Assembly: GCA_029263855.1 (NCBI GenBank)
Contig: JAJUFC010000002.1
Coordinates: forward strand, 124,001-188,000
DNA from: Candidatus Thermochlorobacteriaceae bacterium
GTDB taxonomy: Bacteria > Bacteroidota > Chlorobiia > Chlorobiales > Thermochlorobacteraceae
Reading direction: 5' to 3'
Length of the DNA: 64,000 nt
Below the pieces are notes generated by a model. That model did no database searches. It had not been told where the DNA came from and worked only from the letters and a program-made list of their open reading frames with translations. Below, piece by piece: positions 34,392 through 43,930 of the stretch. The first letter of the stretch is position 1; each line of letters opens with the position of its first letter. Made by a program: the position numbers and the translations under genes.

Positions 34392-35525
34392 ATGCAAATT
34401 CTTTCATCGTTACAATTCGACGTTTGGCATAATCTCAAAGAGCCAGGCTCTTACGAATGGTGGTATTTCGATGCGGTTACAGACGACGACCGCTACTCCA
34501 TCGTCGCGATATGGTTTTCGGGATTTCCCTTCTCGCCCTATTACCTTCAACGGCTCCGCGCTTGGAAACAAAACGGCTCCAAATTGGGTAGTTCAAAGTA
34601 TGATGATTCGCTTCCTAGTCCGCTTGAACACACGGCGTTCAGTTTCAGTCTTTACGCTGATGGCGTAGAAGTGCTCAATTTTATCAAAGAGGGCGACGCA
34701 ACGCTTTTTGATGCTTCGTCGGAAAAGCCTTTCGTGCGATTCGAGCAAAACCGCTTTTTTTATGATGAACTGCGCAATCGGTTCGTTTTGCACATTGAAT
34801 TTGAGATGCCCGCTCGAAAAAAGCGCGTCAAAGCCGAACTTTACTTCACGCCCAAAGTGGAACTCGCTGAAGACTTCGGCGAACTTTCCTCCGGCACGGG
34901 CGAGCACACATGGATTCTTGTTGCGCCCTCGATGGAAGTCGGCGGAAAACTTGATGTTTGGGACGGGCTAAAAAATGAATCTCATAAAATCGCCTTTCAA
35001 GGCAATGGGTATCACGATCATAACTTCGGGCGCGTGCCGATGGATACGGACATTGAAAACTGGTATTGGGGGCGTGCCCATTCCAAAAAATATGACCTCG
35101 TTTACTATATCATTTGCTACAAAGATGAGTCGCGCGAGCCGTTCACGTTTTTATATCTGACCGAAAACGGTAAAACCATTATCCTCAAAAATCGCCTTTC
35201 CATCACGGAGCATGAGTTGGAGCAGAACCTCATTTCGCCGCGCTATGGCAAACGCCTGACGATGGATTCCGACGACTGCCATTTCTCAATCGAGCACTTG
35301 AAAGGCTTGGATACAGGACCCTTTTACATGCGCTTTCACTCCCGATTCGTGCTCAATCTCAAAGAGGAACGCGGGATTGTCATGACGGGCATTTCCGAAT
35401 TTTTGCACCCTGAACGACTCACATCAAGTCTTGTTCAAAACTTGGTCAAAAGTAAGGTCTTGCGTGCGGGACGTTTGTCGGTGATGTATACTTTGTATAA
35501 TTTTTTTAACCGCTTTTTGGAATAA
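34392..35525 (+). CDS. crtC: Carotenoid 1,2-hydratase (hydroxyneurosporene synthase family)
   Basis: A 377-residue enzyme that adds water to the terminal psi-end double bond of acyclic or monocyclic carotenoids. In green sulfur bacteria it makes 1'-hydroxychlorobactene, the substrate for glycosylation. Family hallmarks are GSYEWWYFDAVTDDDRYSIV near the N-terminus, FQGNGYHDHNFGRVPMDTD, ENWYWGRAHSKKYDLVYYI and a Trp/Tyr-rich core. The chosen ATG at 34392 removes 29 unlike residues. It precedes petC by 123 bases on the same strand, in a photosynthesis-related block. Confidence 0.92.
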   Translation: MQILSSLQFDVWHNLKEPGSYEWWYFDAVTDDDRYSIVAIWFSGFPFSPYYLQRLRAWKQNGSKLGSSKYDDSLPSPLEHTAFSFSLYADGVEVLNFIKEGDATLFDASSEKPFVRFEQNRFFYDELRNRFVLHIEFEMPARKKRVKAELYFTPKVELAEDFGELSSGTGEHTWILVAPSMEVGGKLDVWDGLKNESHKIAFQGNGYHDHNFGRVPMDTDIENWYWGRAHSKKYDLVYYIICYKDESREPFTFLYLTENGKTIILKNRLSITEHELEQNLISPRYGKRLTMDSDDCHFSIEHLKGLDTGPFYMRFHSRFVLNLKEERGIVMTGISEFLHPERLTSSLVQNLVKSKVLRAGRLSVMYTLYNFFNRFLE

Positions 35526-35648
35526 CACCGAATTTCGGAACGAAACAAAACTTGCACTGTGTTTCAAAATTGCCCGATTTGTTCGAATTAAATCTTAAAC
35601 ATCAATCAAGAGCCTTTCCAAATCTGAAAACCATCGGAGAACTTTAAC

Positions 35649-36191
35649 ATGCAAACTGTTCGTGGTGAATACGACCGCTCAAAACGCCTTGAAGTCATCG
35701 GCGAAGCCGACGCAAAACGACGCGAAGTCGTCGAGACCTCTCAAAAAGAAATTGCCGAAAACGCAGAGACGGGCGGACGGCGTAACTTTCTGACGATTGT
35801 CGTCGGTGCTCTCGGTGCGCTTCTTACAGCAACAGTTCTTTATCCGATTGCCCGTTATTCTTATCCGCCTGAGCGCAAGAAGAAAATTTCCAACTCAGCA
35901 GTGGTTGGAAAAGATGGTGAGATTCCGCCGAACTCGGGTAAAATTGTCAAGTTCAACGACCTTCCCGTCATGGTTCTCAATGTGAATGGCGAATACAGCG
36001 CATTCTCGGCAAAATGCACGCACTTAGGGTGCTTAGTGCAATGGGATTCAAAAGCCGCTAATGTGTGGTGCGCTTGTCATAACGCTCGCTACAACAACGA
36101 CGGCACAAAAATTTCAGGTCCGCAACCTGCCGACCTTGAGAAATACGGTGTCAAGGTTCAAGACGGCAACATCATTGTGTCAAAAGTTTAA
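35649..36191 (+). CDS. petC: Rieske iron-sulfur subunit of the cytochrome bc-type complex
   Basis: A 180-residue protein with an N-terminal hydrophilic stretch, one membrane anchor (about residues 46-68, FLTIVVGALGALLTATVL) and a periplasmic Rieske domain. Cluster ligands are in CTHLGC and CACHNARY; the second box has Asn-Ala where many family members have Gly-Ser, which could lower the redox potential (inference). It feeds electrons from menaquinol toward the reaction centre. A GGAGA site lies eight bases before the ATG. petB follows after 43 bases. Confidence 0.94.
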   Translation: MQTVRGEYDRSKRLEVIGEADAKRREVVETSQKEIAENAETGGRRNFLTIVVGALGALLTATVLYPIARYSYPPERKKKISNSAVVGKDGEIPPNSGKIVKFNDLPVMVLNVNGEYSAFSAKCTHLGCLVQWDSKAANVWCACHNARYNNDGTKISGPQPADLEKYGVKVQDGNIIVSKV

Positions 36192-36234
36192 TTTCCTACT
36201 GACTCTTTCCAACAACTTAAAGCAGTGACTTACA

Positions 36235-37329
36235 ATGGCTGAACTTATCGCAAAACTCAAAAACGGTGCCGCGCAAGAGTGGGTCAACGAACGCATCGGT
36301 TCGCTTACTTACGTGATTGACTACGCGAGCAAAAAAACCGTGCCTGTGCATCGCCAATCCGTTTGGTATTACTTCGGCGGATTAACGCTTTTCTTCTTCG
36401 TGATTCAAATCATCACGGGCTTGCTGTTGCTTCTCTACTACAAACCAACCGAAGCCGAAGCGTTTGAATCCTTTGTGTTCATTCAAAAGGAAGTTCCGTT
36501 CGGCTGGCTCATGCGCCAAGTGCACAGTTGGTCGGCGAACCTCATGGTGCTGATGATGTTCATTCACATGTTCAGCGCATACTTCATGAAAGCCTATCGC
36601 AAACCGCGTGAACTCATGTGGCTCACAGGCTTCGTGCTTTGCCTCTTAACGCTCGGGCTTTCGTTCACAGGCTACTTGCTTCCTTGGAATACACTCGCCT
36701 ACTTCGCCGTGAAAATCGGCATTGGCACGCTCGACTACGCACCAGGCGGCGCATTCATCGCCAAAATCGCGCAAGGCGGCGATGAAGTTACGGGCGAAAC
36801 CCTGACGAGAATGTTTGGATTGCACGTCGTTTTGCTTCCGGGCTTAACGCTCCTCGTGCTTTCCGCTCACCTCATTTTGATGCAAACGCTCGGAACTTCT
36901 GTACCTATCGGCTACAAAGAAAAGGGATTAGTGAAAGGCGAAGAACCCTTCTTTCCGAACTTCTTGATGAAGGATTTTATCGGATGGATGATTGGTTTCG
37001 CGCTTCTCATTTTCCTTTGCGTTGTCTTCCCTTGGGAAATCGGAACGCAAGCCGACCCGCTTCAACCTGCACCTGAAGGCATTAAACCAGAATGGTATTT
37101 CTGGGCGCAATTCCAATACTTGAAGCAAGTTCCAGGACCGATTGCGATTGCAACCATGACCATCGCCATGCTGGCTTGGGCGGCAGTGCCGTTCTTGGAC
37201 AAAAAAGCCAACAATGAAGAACGCGATGTAAAGTTCACCATTTTCGGCGTGCTCACACTCGGATTTTTCCTTGTTGAATGCTTCATCGTCTATTACGAAT
37301 ACTATATCTTGCACCCTGTTGCACACTAA
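36235..37329 (+). CDS. petB: Cytochrome b subunit of the bc-type complex
   Basis: A 364-residue inner-membrane protein with about eight helices. Two heme pairs are visible: [19 protein letters not shown] (His-x13-His) and [18 protein letters not shown] (His-x14-His, the b6-type spacing). The quinol site motif PEWYFWAQF is in the C-terminal, subunit-IV-like half. Both halves are in one chain. Chlorobiota lack a cytochrome c1 in this complex, and no cytochrome c gene follows here. A perfect terminator starts 24 bases after the stop. Confidence 0.95.
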   Translation: MAELIAKLKNGAAQEWVNERIGSLTYVIDYASKKTVPVHRQSVWYYFGGLTLFFFVIQIITGLLLLLYYKPTEAEAFESFVFIQKEVPFGWLMRQVHSWSANLMVLMMFIHMFSAYFMKAYRKPRELMWLTGFVLCLLTLGLSFTGYLLPWNTLAYFAVKIGIGTLDYAPGGAFIAKIAQGGDEVTGETLTRMFGLHVVLLPGLTLLVLSAHLILMQTLGTSVPIGYKEKGLVKGEEPFFPNFLMKDFIGWMIGFALLIFLCVVFPWEIGTQADPLQPAPEGIKPEWYFWAQFQYLKQVPGPIAIATMTIAMLAWAAVPFLDKKANNEERDVKFTIFGVLTLGFFLVECFIVYYEYYILHPVAH

Positions 37330-37352
37330 TCGCAAAAGAACTTCATACTTGC

Positions 37353-37383
37353 AAAAAGCGGAAGCCAAACACTTCCGCTTTTT
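37353..37383. terminator. Bidirectional terminator between petB and thiE
   Basis: AAAAAGCGGAAG and CTTCCGCTTTTT form a perfect 12-bp stem with a 7-base loop, giving a T-run on both strands. It serves petB (plus) and thiE (minus), touching the thiE stop codon. Confidence 0.9.
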
Positions 37384-37967
37384 CATTTCAACACGCATAG
37401 AAATTCCTTCACTGCCTTGCGCACATCACTTGCCGACATCACCGCGTTCATCACTGCCACACCAAACGCACCTGCCTTCAAACACTCTGGCGCTCGTTCA
37501 GGCGTAATTCCGCCAACCGCATAAACAGGAATTGAAACCGCTTTACACACGTCTTCAAGCGCATTTAATCCACGCGGCGCAACGGCTTTTGATGAAGTCT
37601 CAAAGATGTGTCCGAAGATGAGATAATCCGCGCCGCTTTGTTCGGCTTCTTTTGCGCCTTCAACGCTGTGGACGCTTCGTCCAACAAGAGAACTAAAAAA
37701 TCGCTTAACGGTTTGAACGGGAAGAGCGTTTTCAGGCAAGTGAAGCCCGTCAGCATCGGCGGCAAGGGCAATGTCGAGCCGTTCATTGACGAGCAGAGTT
37801 GCGCGATGTTGAGCCGTGATGGCGCGGAGCGATTGCGCCAAGTGGAAGAGCGGTTTTGCGTTCATATCCTTTTCGCGCAGTTGTACAAGCCTTGCGCCAG
37901 ATTGGCATGCAGTTTCAACGGTTTTTTCTAAATCGCCTTTTGCTAACACACGATTTGTAATGAGCAT
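37383..37967 (-). CDS. thiE: Thiamine-phosphate synthase family protein (ThiE/TenI)
   Basis: A 194-residue TIM-barrel protein. ThiE joins the pyrimidine and thiazole parts of thiamine. Matching motifs are MLITNRV, ARLVQLREKDMNAKPLF, ATLLVNERLDIALAADADGL, HLPENALP (usually HLGQxD), VGRSVHSVEGAKEAEQSGAD, YLIFGHIFETSSK and VYAVGGITPE. The HLPENALP deviation and a Gly-His in place of Gly-Pro leave open a TenI-type (thiazole tautomerase) role. The start at 37967 is the first ATG that fits; the preceding aminotransferase ends 25 bases upstream. tenA is at 58657, not in the same operon. Confidence 0.85.
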   Translation of the reverse strand: MLITNRVLAKGDLEKTVETACQSGARLVQLREKDMNAKPLFHLAQSLRAITAQHRATLLVNERLDIALAADADGLHLPENALPVQTVKRFFSSLVGRSVHSVEGAKEAEQSGADYLIFGHIFETSSKAVAPRGLNALEDVCKAVSIPVYAVGGITPERAPECLKAGAFGVAVMNAVMSASDVRKAVKEFLCVLK

Positions 37968-37992
37968 CAGGCGCAAGTCGTTGCTGAACAGC

Positions 37993-39216
37993 TTACTTAG
38001 CAAGCGAGAGTTTGCGTTCAAAGAAAGTTGCGGTAAAATCGGCGACGCGGGCATAAACATCTTTAAGCGTCTCGACATCGGGCAAGAAAACAATGCGGAA
38101 GAAACCATCTTTCGCGTCCGTGCCGAAGCCAGAGCCGTGAACGAACAGCACGCCTTTTTCGCGAAGCAATCCCAACACGAATTCCTCGTCCGTGCCAAGT
38201 TCGCCGTTGTGCAAGTTCACTTGTGCCATCGCGTAAAACGCACCTTCGGGCTTGTTGCAAGAAATGCCGTCAATTTGGTTGAGCATTTGGTAGGTGGTGT
38301 CGCGTTGTGCGCGCAAGCGAGCCATCGTAGCGTCGAGGTAGGATTTCGGCAAGTTCATCGCGGCGGGAATGGCGTGTTGCGGCGACATCGGCGCGCAGAG
38401 TCTTGCGTCAGCGAGTTTGCGAATCGCACTCATCACGTCGGGCATTACGGCAGAGTTCGTAACCGTCATCCACCCCAATCGCCAACCGGGCGCAAGGTAA
38501 TTTTTGGAAAGCGATTCCATCGTAACCACAGGCAAATCGCCGCCCGCCAAACTGCCCATCGGCACATGCACGCCTTCGTAAATCAACTTGTGATACACTT
38601 CATCGGCAATGACAATCAAACCGTTTTGCCTTGCAACATCGAGCATTGCAGCGAGCGTTTCTTTCGTGTAGAGCGCGCCTGTCGGGTTGTTCGGATTGAT
38701 AATAACTAACAACTTTGTGCGCGATGTGATGAGCGATTTGAGTTCGTCAATATCAGGTTGCCAGTTGTTCTTCGGGTTTTGTCGATACTTGACTTCCTTC
38801 GCGCCGATTTTGGTCGCAATGGCAGTGTAGAGCGGATAGCCGGGACTCGGCACGAGCACTTCATCGCCGGGTTCGAGCACAGCGGTAAACACAATGTCGG
38901 CGGCTTCAGACGCGCCGTAAGTGAAAATCACATCGTCGGGCGTAGTCGGAATGTTTCGTCGCTTGGTTTCTTCGGCAACGGCTTCGCGTGCGGCTTGAAT
39001 CCCTGCCGAGGGCGAATAGCCTGAATACCCGTCGCGCATGGCTTTGATATTGGCTTCAATCAATTCTTGTGGCGGCTGAAAGCCATAGAGCGCAGGGTCG
39101 CCGATGTTGAGATAAGTTACCTTCTTGCCTTGTGCCTCAATTTTCTTCGCTTCAACGACGATGTTGCGAATGGCGTATTTGTAGTTCTGTGTGCGCGATG
39201 CTGGTGTGTAGGTCAT
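37993..39216 (-). CDS. PLP-dependent class I/II aminotransferase (AlaA/AspC-like)
   Basis: A 407-residue fold-type I enzyme. The N-terminal pattern is NIGDPALYGFQPP, GYSPSAGIQAAREAVA and EVLVPSPGYPLYTA. The core has NPNNPTGALYTKE, a DEVYHKL motif and the Schiff-base Lys in ESLSKNYLAPGWRLGW. This closely follows the alanine/valine-pyruvate aminotransferase group (AlaA, AlaT), so alanine formation from pyruvate and glutamate is likely. It is upstream of thiE on the same strand. Confidence 0.9.
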   Translation of the reverse strand: MTYTPASRTQNYKYAIRNIVVEAKKIEAQGKKVTYLNIGDPALYGFQPPQELIEANIKAMRDGYSGYSPSAGIQAAREAVAEETKRRNIPTTPDDVIFTYGASEAADIVFTAVLEPGDEVLVPSPGYPLYTAIATKIGAKEVKYRQNPKNNWQPDIDELKSLITSRTKLLVIINPNNPTGALYTKETLAAMLDVARQNGLIVIADEVYHKLIYEGVHVPMGSLAGGDLPVVTMESLSKNYLAPGWRLGWMTVTNSAVMPDVMSAIRKLADARLCAPMSPQHAIPAAMNLPKSYLDATMARLRAQRDTTYQMLNQIDGISCNKPEGAFYAMAQVNLHNGELGTDEEFVLGLLREKGVLFVHGSGFGTDAKDGFFRIVFLPDVETLKDVYARVADFTATFFERKLSLAK

Positions 39217-39280
39217 AGCCGTAAATTTTTGAACTTGATAATTGTTGTGAATATAAAGTTATCTTTCTTCAACTCAACGC

Positions 39281-40456
39281 TTGCGCCGCATGTATCAATC
39301 GCACTACTCAAAGTTTCTTTCCGCCAATCCGAAGCGACTGCATTTCGCCGCACATAGCCATCACTATTGGCTTGATGCAACGCGAGAGGCTCACCTGCAA
39401 TACTGGGACGACTCCGCACGGCTTGCCGATAAAAAATGGGCGTATATTCTTTCCGACGTTCTTCCCAAAGCGCAACAACACATTGCACGGCTCATTGACC
39501 TTTCGTTTCCCGAACAAATTGCCTTTGCACCGAACACGCACGAGTTTCTGGTGCGCCTGCTCTCGTGCATTGAACGCTCGCCAATTCGAGTTCTCACGAC
39601 CGATAGCGAGTTTTACAGTTTCTCGCGCCAAGTTTCGCGCCTTGAAGAAAGCGGAAAGGCTGTGGTGCAACGCATTCCTGTTGAGCCGTTTGAAACCTTT
39701 GAGACGCGGTTCATCAATCCAGTTTCGCAAGGCGACTACGACCTTGTGTTTTTCAGCCATGTGTTTTTCAATTCGGGCTTTGTGGTTGAACGCTTAGAAG
39801 AGATTGTTTCGGCGGTGAAGTCGGCGGAAACGCTCGTTGTGATTGACGGCTACCACAGTTTTTGCGCCGTTCCGTTTTCAATGAAGCCGATTGAACATCG
39901 TGCGTTTTACCTTTCGGGCGGATACAAATATGCGCAAGCCGGTGAAGGCGTTTGCTTTCTTTGTGTGCCGAAAGGAACGCAACTGCGCCCGATGAACACG
40001 GGTTGGTATGCCGAGTTTGGCAGTCTTGCCAATCGTAAATCCAACGCAGTGAATTACAGCGACGACGGGTTTCGATTTTTCGGCGCAACCTTCGACCCCA
40101 GCGGCTTATATCGTTGGAACGCCGTCGGCGATTGGTTAGAATCGGAGCGTCTTTCGGTTACGGATATTCACACTTACGTCAAAGCATTGCAGCACTTTTT
40201 TTTGGAAAAACTTGCCGAAGCGAATTTGAATTTTCTGACGATTCAGCACCTTGTGCCGAGCGTTGCGATGACGTCGCGCGGACACTTTCTCACCTTTGAC
40301 GTTCCGAATGCAGAAGCGATTGAATCGGAACTTTTGAAACGTGATGTGGTGATTGACCGTCGAGGCATGCGCTTACGCTTTGGCTTTGGGCTGTATCACA
40401 CAGATGCCGATGTCAACACGCTATTTGAACGATTGACCGATTGCAAACTAACTTGA
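39281..40456 (+). CDS. Class V aminotransferase-like PLP enzyme, kynureninase/desulfurase fold
   Basis: A 391-residue fold-type I PLP protein. The start at 39281 (MRRMYQSH) or 39290 (MYQSHYSK) is open. The pattern FAAHSHHYWLDATREAHLQ, AFAPNTHEFLVRLLS, VVIDGYHSFCAVPFSM and the Lys in YLSGGYKYAQAGEGVCFL fits class V aminotransferases near kynureninase. The usual catalytic Cys loop of desulfurases is not seen. The substrate is unknown. It lies 55 bases upstream of bchZ on the same strand. Confidence 0.75.
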   Translation: MRRMYQSHYSKFLSANPKRLHFAAHSHHYWLDATREAHLQYWDDSARLADKKWAYILSDVLPKAQQHIARLIDLSFPEQIAFAPNTHEFLVRLLSCIERSPIRVLTTDSEFYSFSRQVSRLEESGKAVVQRIPVEPFETFETRFINPVSQGDYDLVFFSHVFFNSGFVVERLEEIVSAVKSAETLVVIDGYHSFCAVPFSMKPIEHRAFYLSGGYKYAQAGEGVCFLCVPKGTQLRPMNTGWYAEFGSLANRKSNAVNYSDDGFRFFGATFDPSGLYRWNAVGDWLESERLSVTDIHTYVKALQHFFLEKLAEANLNFLTIQHLVPSVAMTSRGHFLTFDVPNAEAIESELLKRDVVIDRRGMRLRFGFGLYHTDADVNTLFERLTDCKLT

Positions 40457-40511
40457 TGTTGAAAAGCGTAAGGCGTAGTTCGTATATTTCTCTCAAAATG
40501 AACACAGCAGT

Positions 40512-41921
40512 ATGACGAAAATTATCCGAGACGAATCCACGACCAGCGCGTATTGGGCGGCGGTGAACACGCTCGGCGCATTGCCCGATGTGCACATCAT
40601 CGCCGATGCGCCGATTGGTTGCTATAACCTTGCTGGTGTCGCCGTCATTGACTACACCGACGCCATTCCTTACTTACGCAACTTCACGCCGACTGACCTT
40701 ACTGAACAAGCTATTTCGTCAAGCGGCACAACCAGCATTACGAAAGAAACGATTGAAAAATTGCGCGGCACAGGCAAAACACTTATCGTGATGTCGACCG
40801 CCGAAAGCGAAATGGTCGGAGCCGACCACACGCAGATGCTCGCCGCACAGTATCCCGACATTAAATTCTTTCCGTCAAATTCTCTCATCGAGGACGAATG
40901 GCAAGGGCGCGACCGCGTCTTGGCATGGTGCTTTGATAATTACGACGACCGCAAACCCCCGTCAATACCAGCGGGAACGGTTAGCATTATCGGACCGACC
41001 TACGGCTGTTTCAACTCGCCATCCGACCTTCACGAAATTAAGCGGCTCATTCAAGGCGTTGGTGGCAAAGTGAAGCGCGTCTTCCCGATGGAATCCAAAC
41101 TTGCCGATATTTCCGACCTCAAACATAGCGACGTGATTGTGGTGATGTATGAAGAATTCGGCACTTCGCTCGCCAAAAAACTTGGTCGCCCGATTCTTTA
41201 CGCGCCGTTTGGTCTCTATGACACCGAACAGTTTATTCGCGACTTGGGCAAACTCTTGGGCAAAACCGAGCAAGCCGAAGCGTTCATCAAGGAAGAAAAA
41301 CAAACCACGCTGAAACTGATATGGGATCTGTGGCGCGGTCCGCAATCGGAATGGTTTCCGACGGTCAATTTCGCCGCGTGCGCGTCTCATACTTACGCCA
41401 AAGGCTTGAAAAAATTTTTAGAAGGAGAATTGGGAATGACGTGCGTCTTCGCCGAGAACTCCGCCACCGCCGATAACAACGAAATTCGCCGACGCTTGCA
41501 ATCCAATCCGCCTCAACTGATGTTTGGAAGAATCGTCGATAAAATTTATTTGAGCGAGGTGGGCGCGAAGACATACTTCATTCAGTCAGGCTATCCTGGT
41601 CCGTTTGTGCGACGCGCATTAGGCACGCCGTATATGGGATTTTCGGGTGCAGTGTATCTCGTGCAAGAAATCGTCAACATTCTTTACGACACGCTCTTTC
41701 AGTTCTTGCCGTCGCATAAAGCAACCAATGAACTCGCAGAAAGCGATGCGCCAATCGCGTGGACGGCGGAAGCCAAATCGTTACTTGCAGAGCGAACCAA
41801 GCATGCGCCGTTTATCTCTCAAATTTCGTTTAGCCGCGACCTGAAAAAGAAAGCCGAGCGACATGCACGCAACCAAGGGTTGAGCACAGTTACGGCGGAG
41901 GTCATCTCAAAACTGTCTTAA
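40512..41921 (+). CDS. bchZ: Chlorophyllide a reductase subunit Z
   Basis: A 469-residue nitrogenase-like subunit that, with BchY and the BchX iron protein, reduces chlorophyllide a toward bacteriochlorophyllide a. The alignment to BchZ is clear from memory: DAPIGCYNLAGVAVIDYTDA (Cys37 is the expected Fe-S ligand), IGPTYGCFNSPSDLHEIKRL, DVIVVMYEEFGTSLAKKLGR, LIWDLWRGPQSEWF and SGYPGPFVRRALGTPYMGFS. Neither bchX nor bchY is in the window. A TPR/CHAT-like lipoprotein gene starts six bases downstream. No clear Shine-Dalgarno site is seen before the ATG. Confidence 0.94.
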   Translation: MTKIIRDESTTSAYWAAVNTLGALPDVHIIADAPIGCYNLAGVAVIDYTDAIPYLRNFTPTDLTEQAISSSGTTSITKETIEKLRGTGKTLIVMSTAESEMVGADHTQMLAAQYPDIKFFPSNSLIEDEWQGRDRVLAWCFDNYDDRKPPSIPAGTVSIIGPTYGCFNSPSDLHEIKRLIQGVGGKVKRVFPMESKLADISDLKHSDVIVVMYEEFGTSLAKKLGRPILYAPFGLYDTEQFIRDLGKLLGKTEQAEAFIKEEKQTTLKLIWDLWRGPQSEWFPTVNFAACASHTYAKGLKKFLEGELGMTCVFAENSATADNNEIRRRLQSNPPQLMFGRIVDKIYLSEVGAKTYFIQSGYPGPFVRRALGTPYMGFSGAVYLVQEIVNILYDTLFQFLPSHKATNELAESDAPIAWTAEAKSLLAERTKHAPFISQISFSRDLKKKAERHARNQGLSTVTAEVISKLS

Positions 41922-41926
41922 CGATT

Positions 41927-43930
41927 TTGAACTTACCTGTGAAAGTTCTGCTGCTGTTTTTTGTTTTTGCTCTAACACTGTTCGGGTGCAAAAAAAGTGA
42001 GCGCGCACAACGCGACCTCGACTCGCTTTACAGCATTGCCTCTTCACAAAAAGCCACAGGCGATTTCGCGCTTGCCATTGAGTCTTTTCAACGCTTGCTG
42101 ACGCTGGATTCACTTCGCGCAACAACCTATCGGCTCGAGCTACTTTCGCTCTATGAGCAAACGGGAAACTTCCGCGCCTCGCTCTCAATGCTCGACTCGC
42201 TTTCATCTGTGGATTCGCTTCAACTGCTCCAAACGAAACGACTCGCCTTTCTGTGTTTGCTTGGCGAAGCAGAAAAGCTTAAGCAACTTTTACGACGAAA
42301 ATTTCCGCTCACGCAACACGATGAACTTCTTCTTGCCGACCTTTATTTGCAAGAAAGAGACTATGACCGCGCGCAATATCATCTTGCGGCACTTAGCCAA
42401 TCAGAAAACGCCCTTGTCGCGATTGATGCACTCGGAAAATTAGCCACGCTCTTTGAAGGCTACAGGCAGAACGGCACAGATAGTAGCACATTTTTCTTGC
42501 GCAAACTTTCCAATGTGCTCACGGAGCGGCTTCGCGAGCAACCTCCACTTGAAGAACAATTCGAACTGCTCTATCGCAGTGCGCATATTTTTTCAGATTA
42601 CGATGCCTTCACCTCTGTTGCCGATTCGCTCTACGTGCAAGCCCTCGCCTGCCTTAATCGTGCCTCGTGGAAAGGCGACAATCCCGAAGTGCTCTCGGCG
42701 TGGATTACGCTCGAGAGAAGCCGAATCGGCACGCCGCAAAGTCAAGCACTCGAACAAGCCTTGCTCACATTTCGCAAAAAGGAACATGCACTCGGCGAAG
42801 CCTTCGCCATGTTGCTTCTCGGCACATGCGCAGATTACTCAACCTCACGCCGAATTGATTTACTTCTAAAATCGCTCGAACTCTTTGAATCGCTTTCTTA
42901 TCCCGACCTGCCCTACGCCGTCAGCGACGCGCTCGACAAAGCCATCAATGACTTGCTTGCCTTGCTCTTAGCGCAAGAACGCCTGCTCGAAGCGTTTGAA
43001 ATTTCTGAACGGATTCAAATGCTTAAACAACGCTTCTCGCCGAAACCAACCCTCTTGAAACCGCATTCGCCTACATTTGAAGAATTGAAGCGATTGCAAG
43101 GCGAAATTTTTGCTATTTCAGTTATGAAAGATTCGCTTGCGTTTTTGGCTGATGAAACCGTGCGCACGGAGCGCAGTCAACGCCTGGCTGAAACGCTTTC
43201 CAAAAAGCAAGGCGAGTTTTATCAAAAGTTTATCGAGTTCAAATCCACTGCGCCGAACGAAGCCGAACTGCTTTCGCCCACACCACTCACGCTCTCTGAA
43301 ATACAACGCCTCTTGAAATCCGATGAAGCCCTTGTTCAATTCATATTCGGCGACACGCAATCGCACTTGCTCGTTATCACTTCGAGTAAAACCTATCGCC
43401 TTGCGATTTCTTTGACGCACGCCGAGATAATGAAAGCATTCAAGACACTTCGCTTTGAATTGTTGAACGGACTACCACTTGATTCTAACGATGTGATTCG
43501 CAACGCCACGCGCCTCGCTTTAACAAATGCGATTTTCAAACCGCTTCTGCCGTTCATTTCTGAACGCTCACAAGTTTATGTGATTTCAAACGCACCTTGC
43601 CCGATTCACCTTTTTGGCGAAACAAAACTTCTCGGCGAAACGCATGCTGTTTCGTATCTCTCTTCGGCAAAACAACTTCAACTTGCTAACTTTGCATCGC
43701 CTTTCGATGTGCCGCAGATGGTTTCGCTTGATGAGATTGATGTCGTTCCGTTCCGCCTCTTTGAATCGCCAGAGGAAGCGTTGCTTGAATGGGGTCGACA
43801 CGATGAAAACACCAAAGTGCTTGGCTTAACTTTGTCCCGACCAATTGCCGAATCTTATCGCCGCTTTGCTCTTTTGCTGTCATCACAAAATCAATACGCT
43901 TGGATAAACTTTTCCTGTTATGGAAAATAA
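41927..43930 (+). CDS. TPR lipoprotein with truncated CHAT-like domain
   Basis: A 667-residue protein with a lipoprotein signal (ALTLFGC, Cys21), then eight or more TPR-like helical pairs (about 25-380) and a C-terminal CHAT-type region. That region shows DEALVQFIFGDTQSHLLVIT, IFKPLLPFI, VYVISNAPCPIHLFGETKLL, AVSYLSSAKQL and finally QNQYAWINFSCYGK. In CHAT proteases the last segment is the 'HFACHG' box; here His is Tyr and the chain ends right there, so the later catalytic Cys region is missing. The stop overlaps the next gene by 11 bases, and the gene follows bchZ closely. Protease activity is improbable; a scaffold role is inference. Confidence 0.75.
   Translation: MNLPVKVLLLFFVFALTLFGCKKSERAQRDLDSLYSIASSQKATGDFALAIESFQRLLTLDSLRATTYRLELLSLYEQTGNFRASLSMLDSLSSVDSLQLLQTKRLAFLCLLGEAEKLKQLLRRKFPLTQHDELLLADLYLQERDYDRAQYHLAALSQSENALVAIDALGKLATLFEGYRQNGTDSSTFFLRKLSNVLTERLREQPPLEEQFELLYRSAHIFSDYDAFTSVADSLYVQALACLNRASWKGDNPEVLSAWITLERSRIGTPQSQALEQALLTFRKKEHALGEAFAMLLLGTCADYSTSRRIDLLLKSLELFESLSYPDLPYAVSDALDKAINDLLALLLAQERLLEAFEISERIQMLKQRFSPKPTLLKPHSPTFEELKRLQGEIFAISVMKDSLAFLADETVRTERSQRLAETLSKKQGEFYQKFIEFKSTAPNEAELLSPTPLTLSEIQRLLKSDEALVQFIFGDTQSHLLVITSSKTYRLAISLTHAEIMKAFKTLRFELLNGLPLDSNDVIRNATRLALTNAIFKPLLPFISERSQVYVISNAPCPIHLFGETKLLGETHAVSYLSSAKQLQLANFASPFDVPQMVSLDEIDVVPFRLFESPEEALLEWGRHDENTKVLGLTLSRPIAESYRRFALLLSSQNQYAWINFSCYGK

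Noticed and set aside
37816-38709. A 297-residue plus-strand frame opposite thiE and the aminotransferase
   Set aside because: Antisense shadow covering two well-identified genes.
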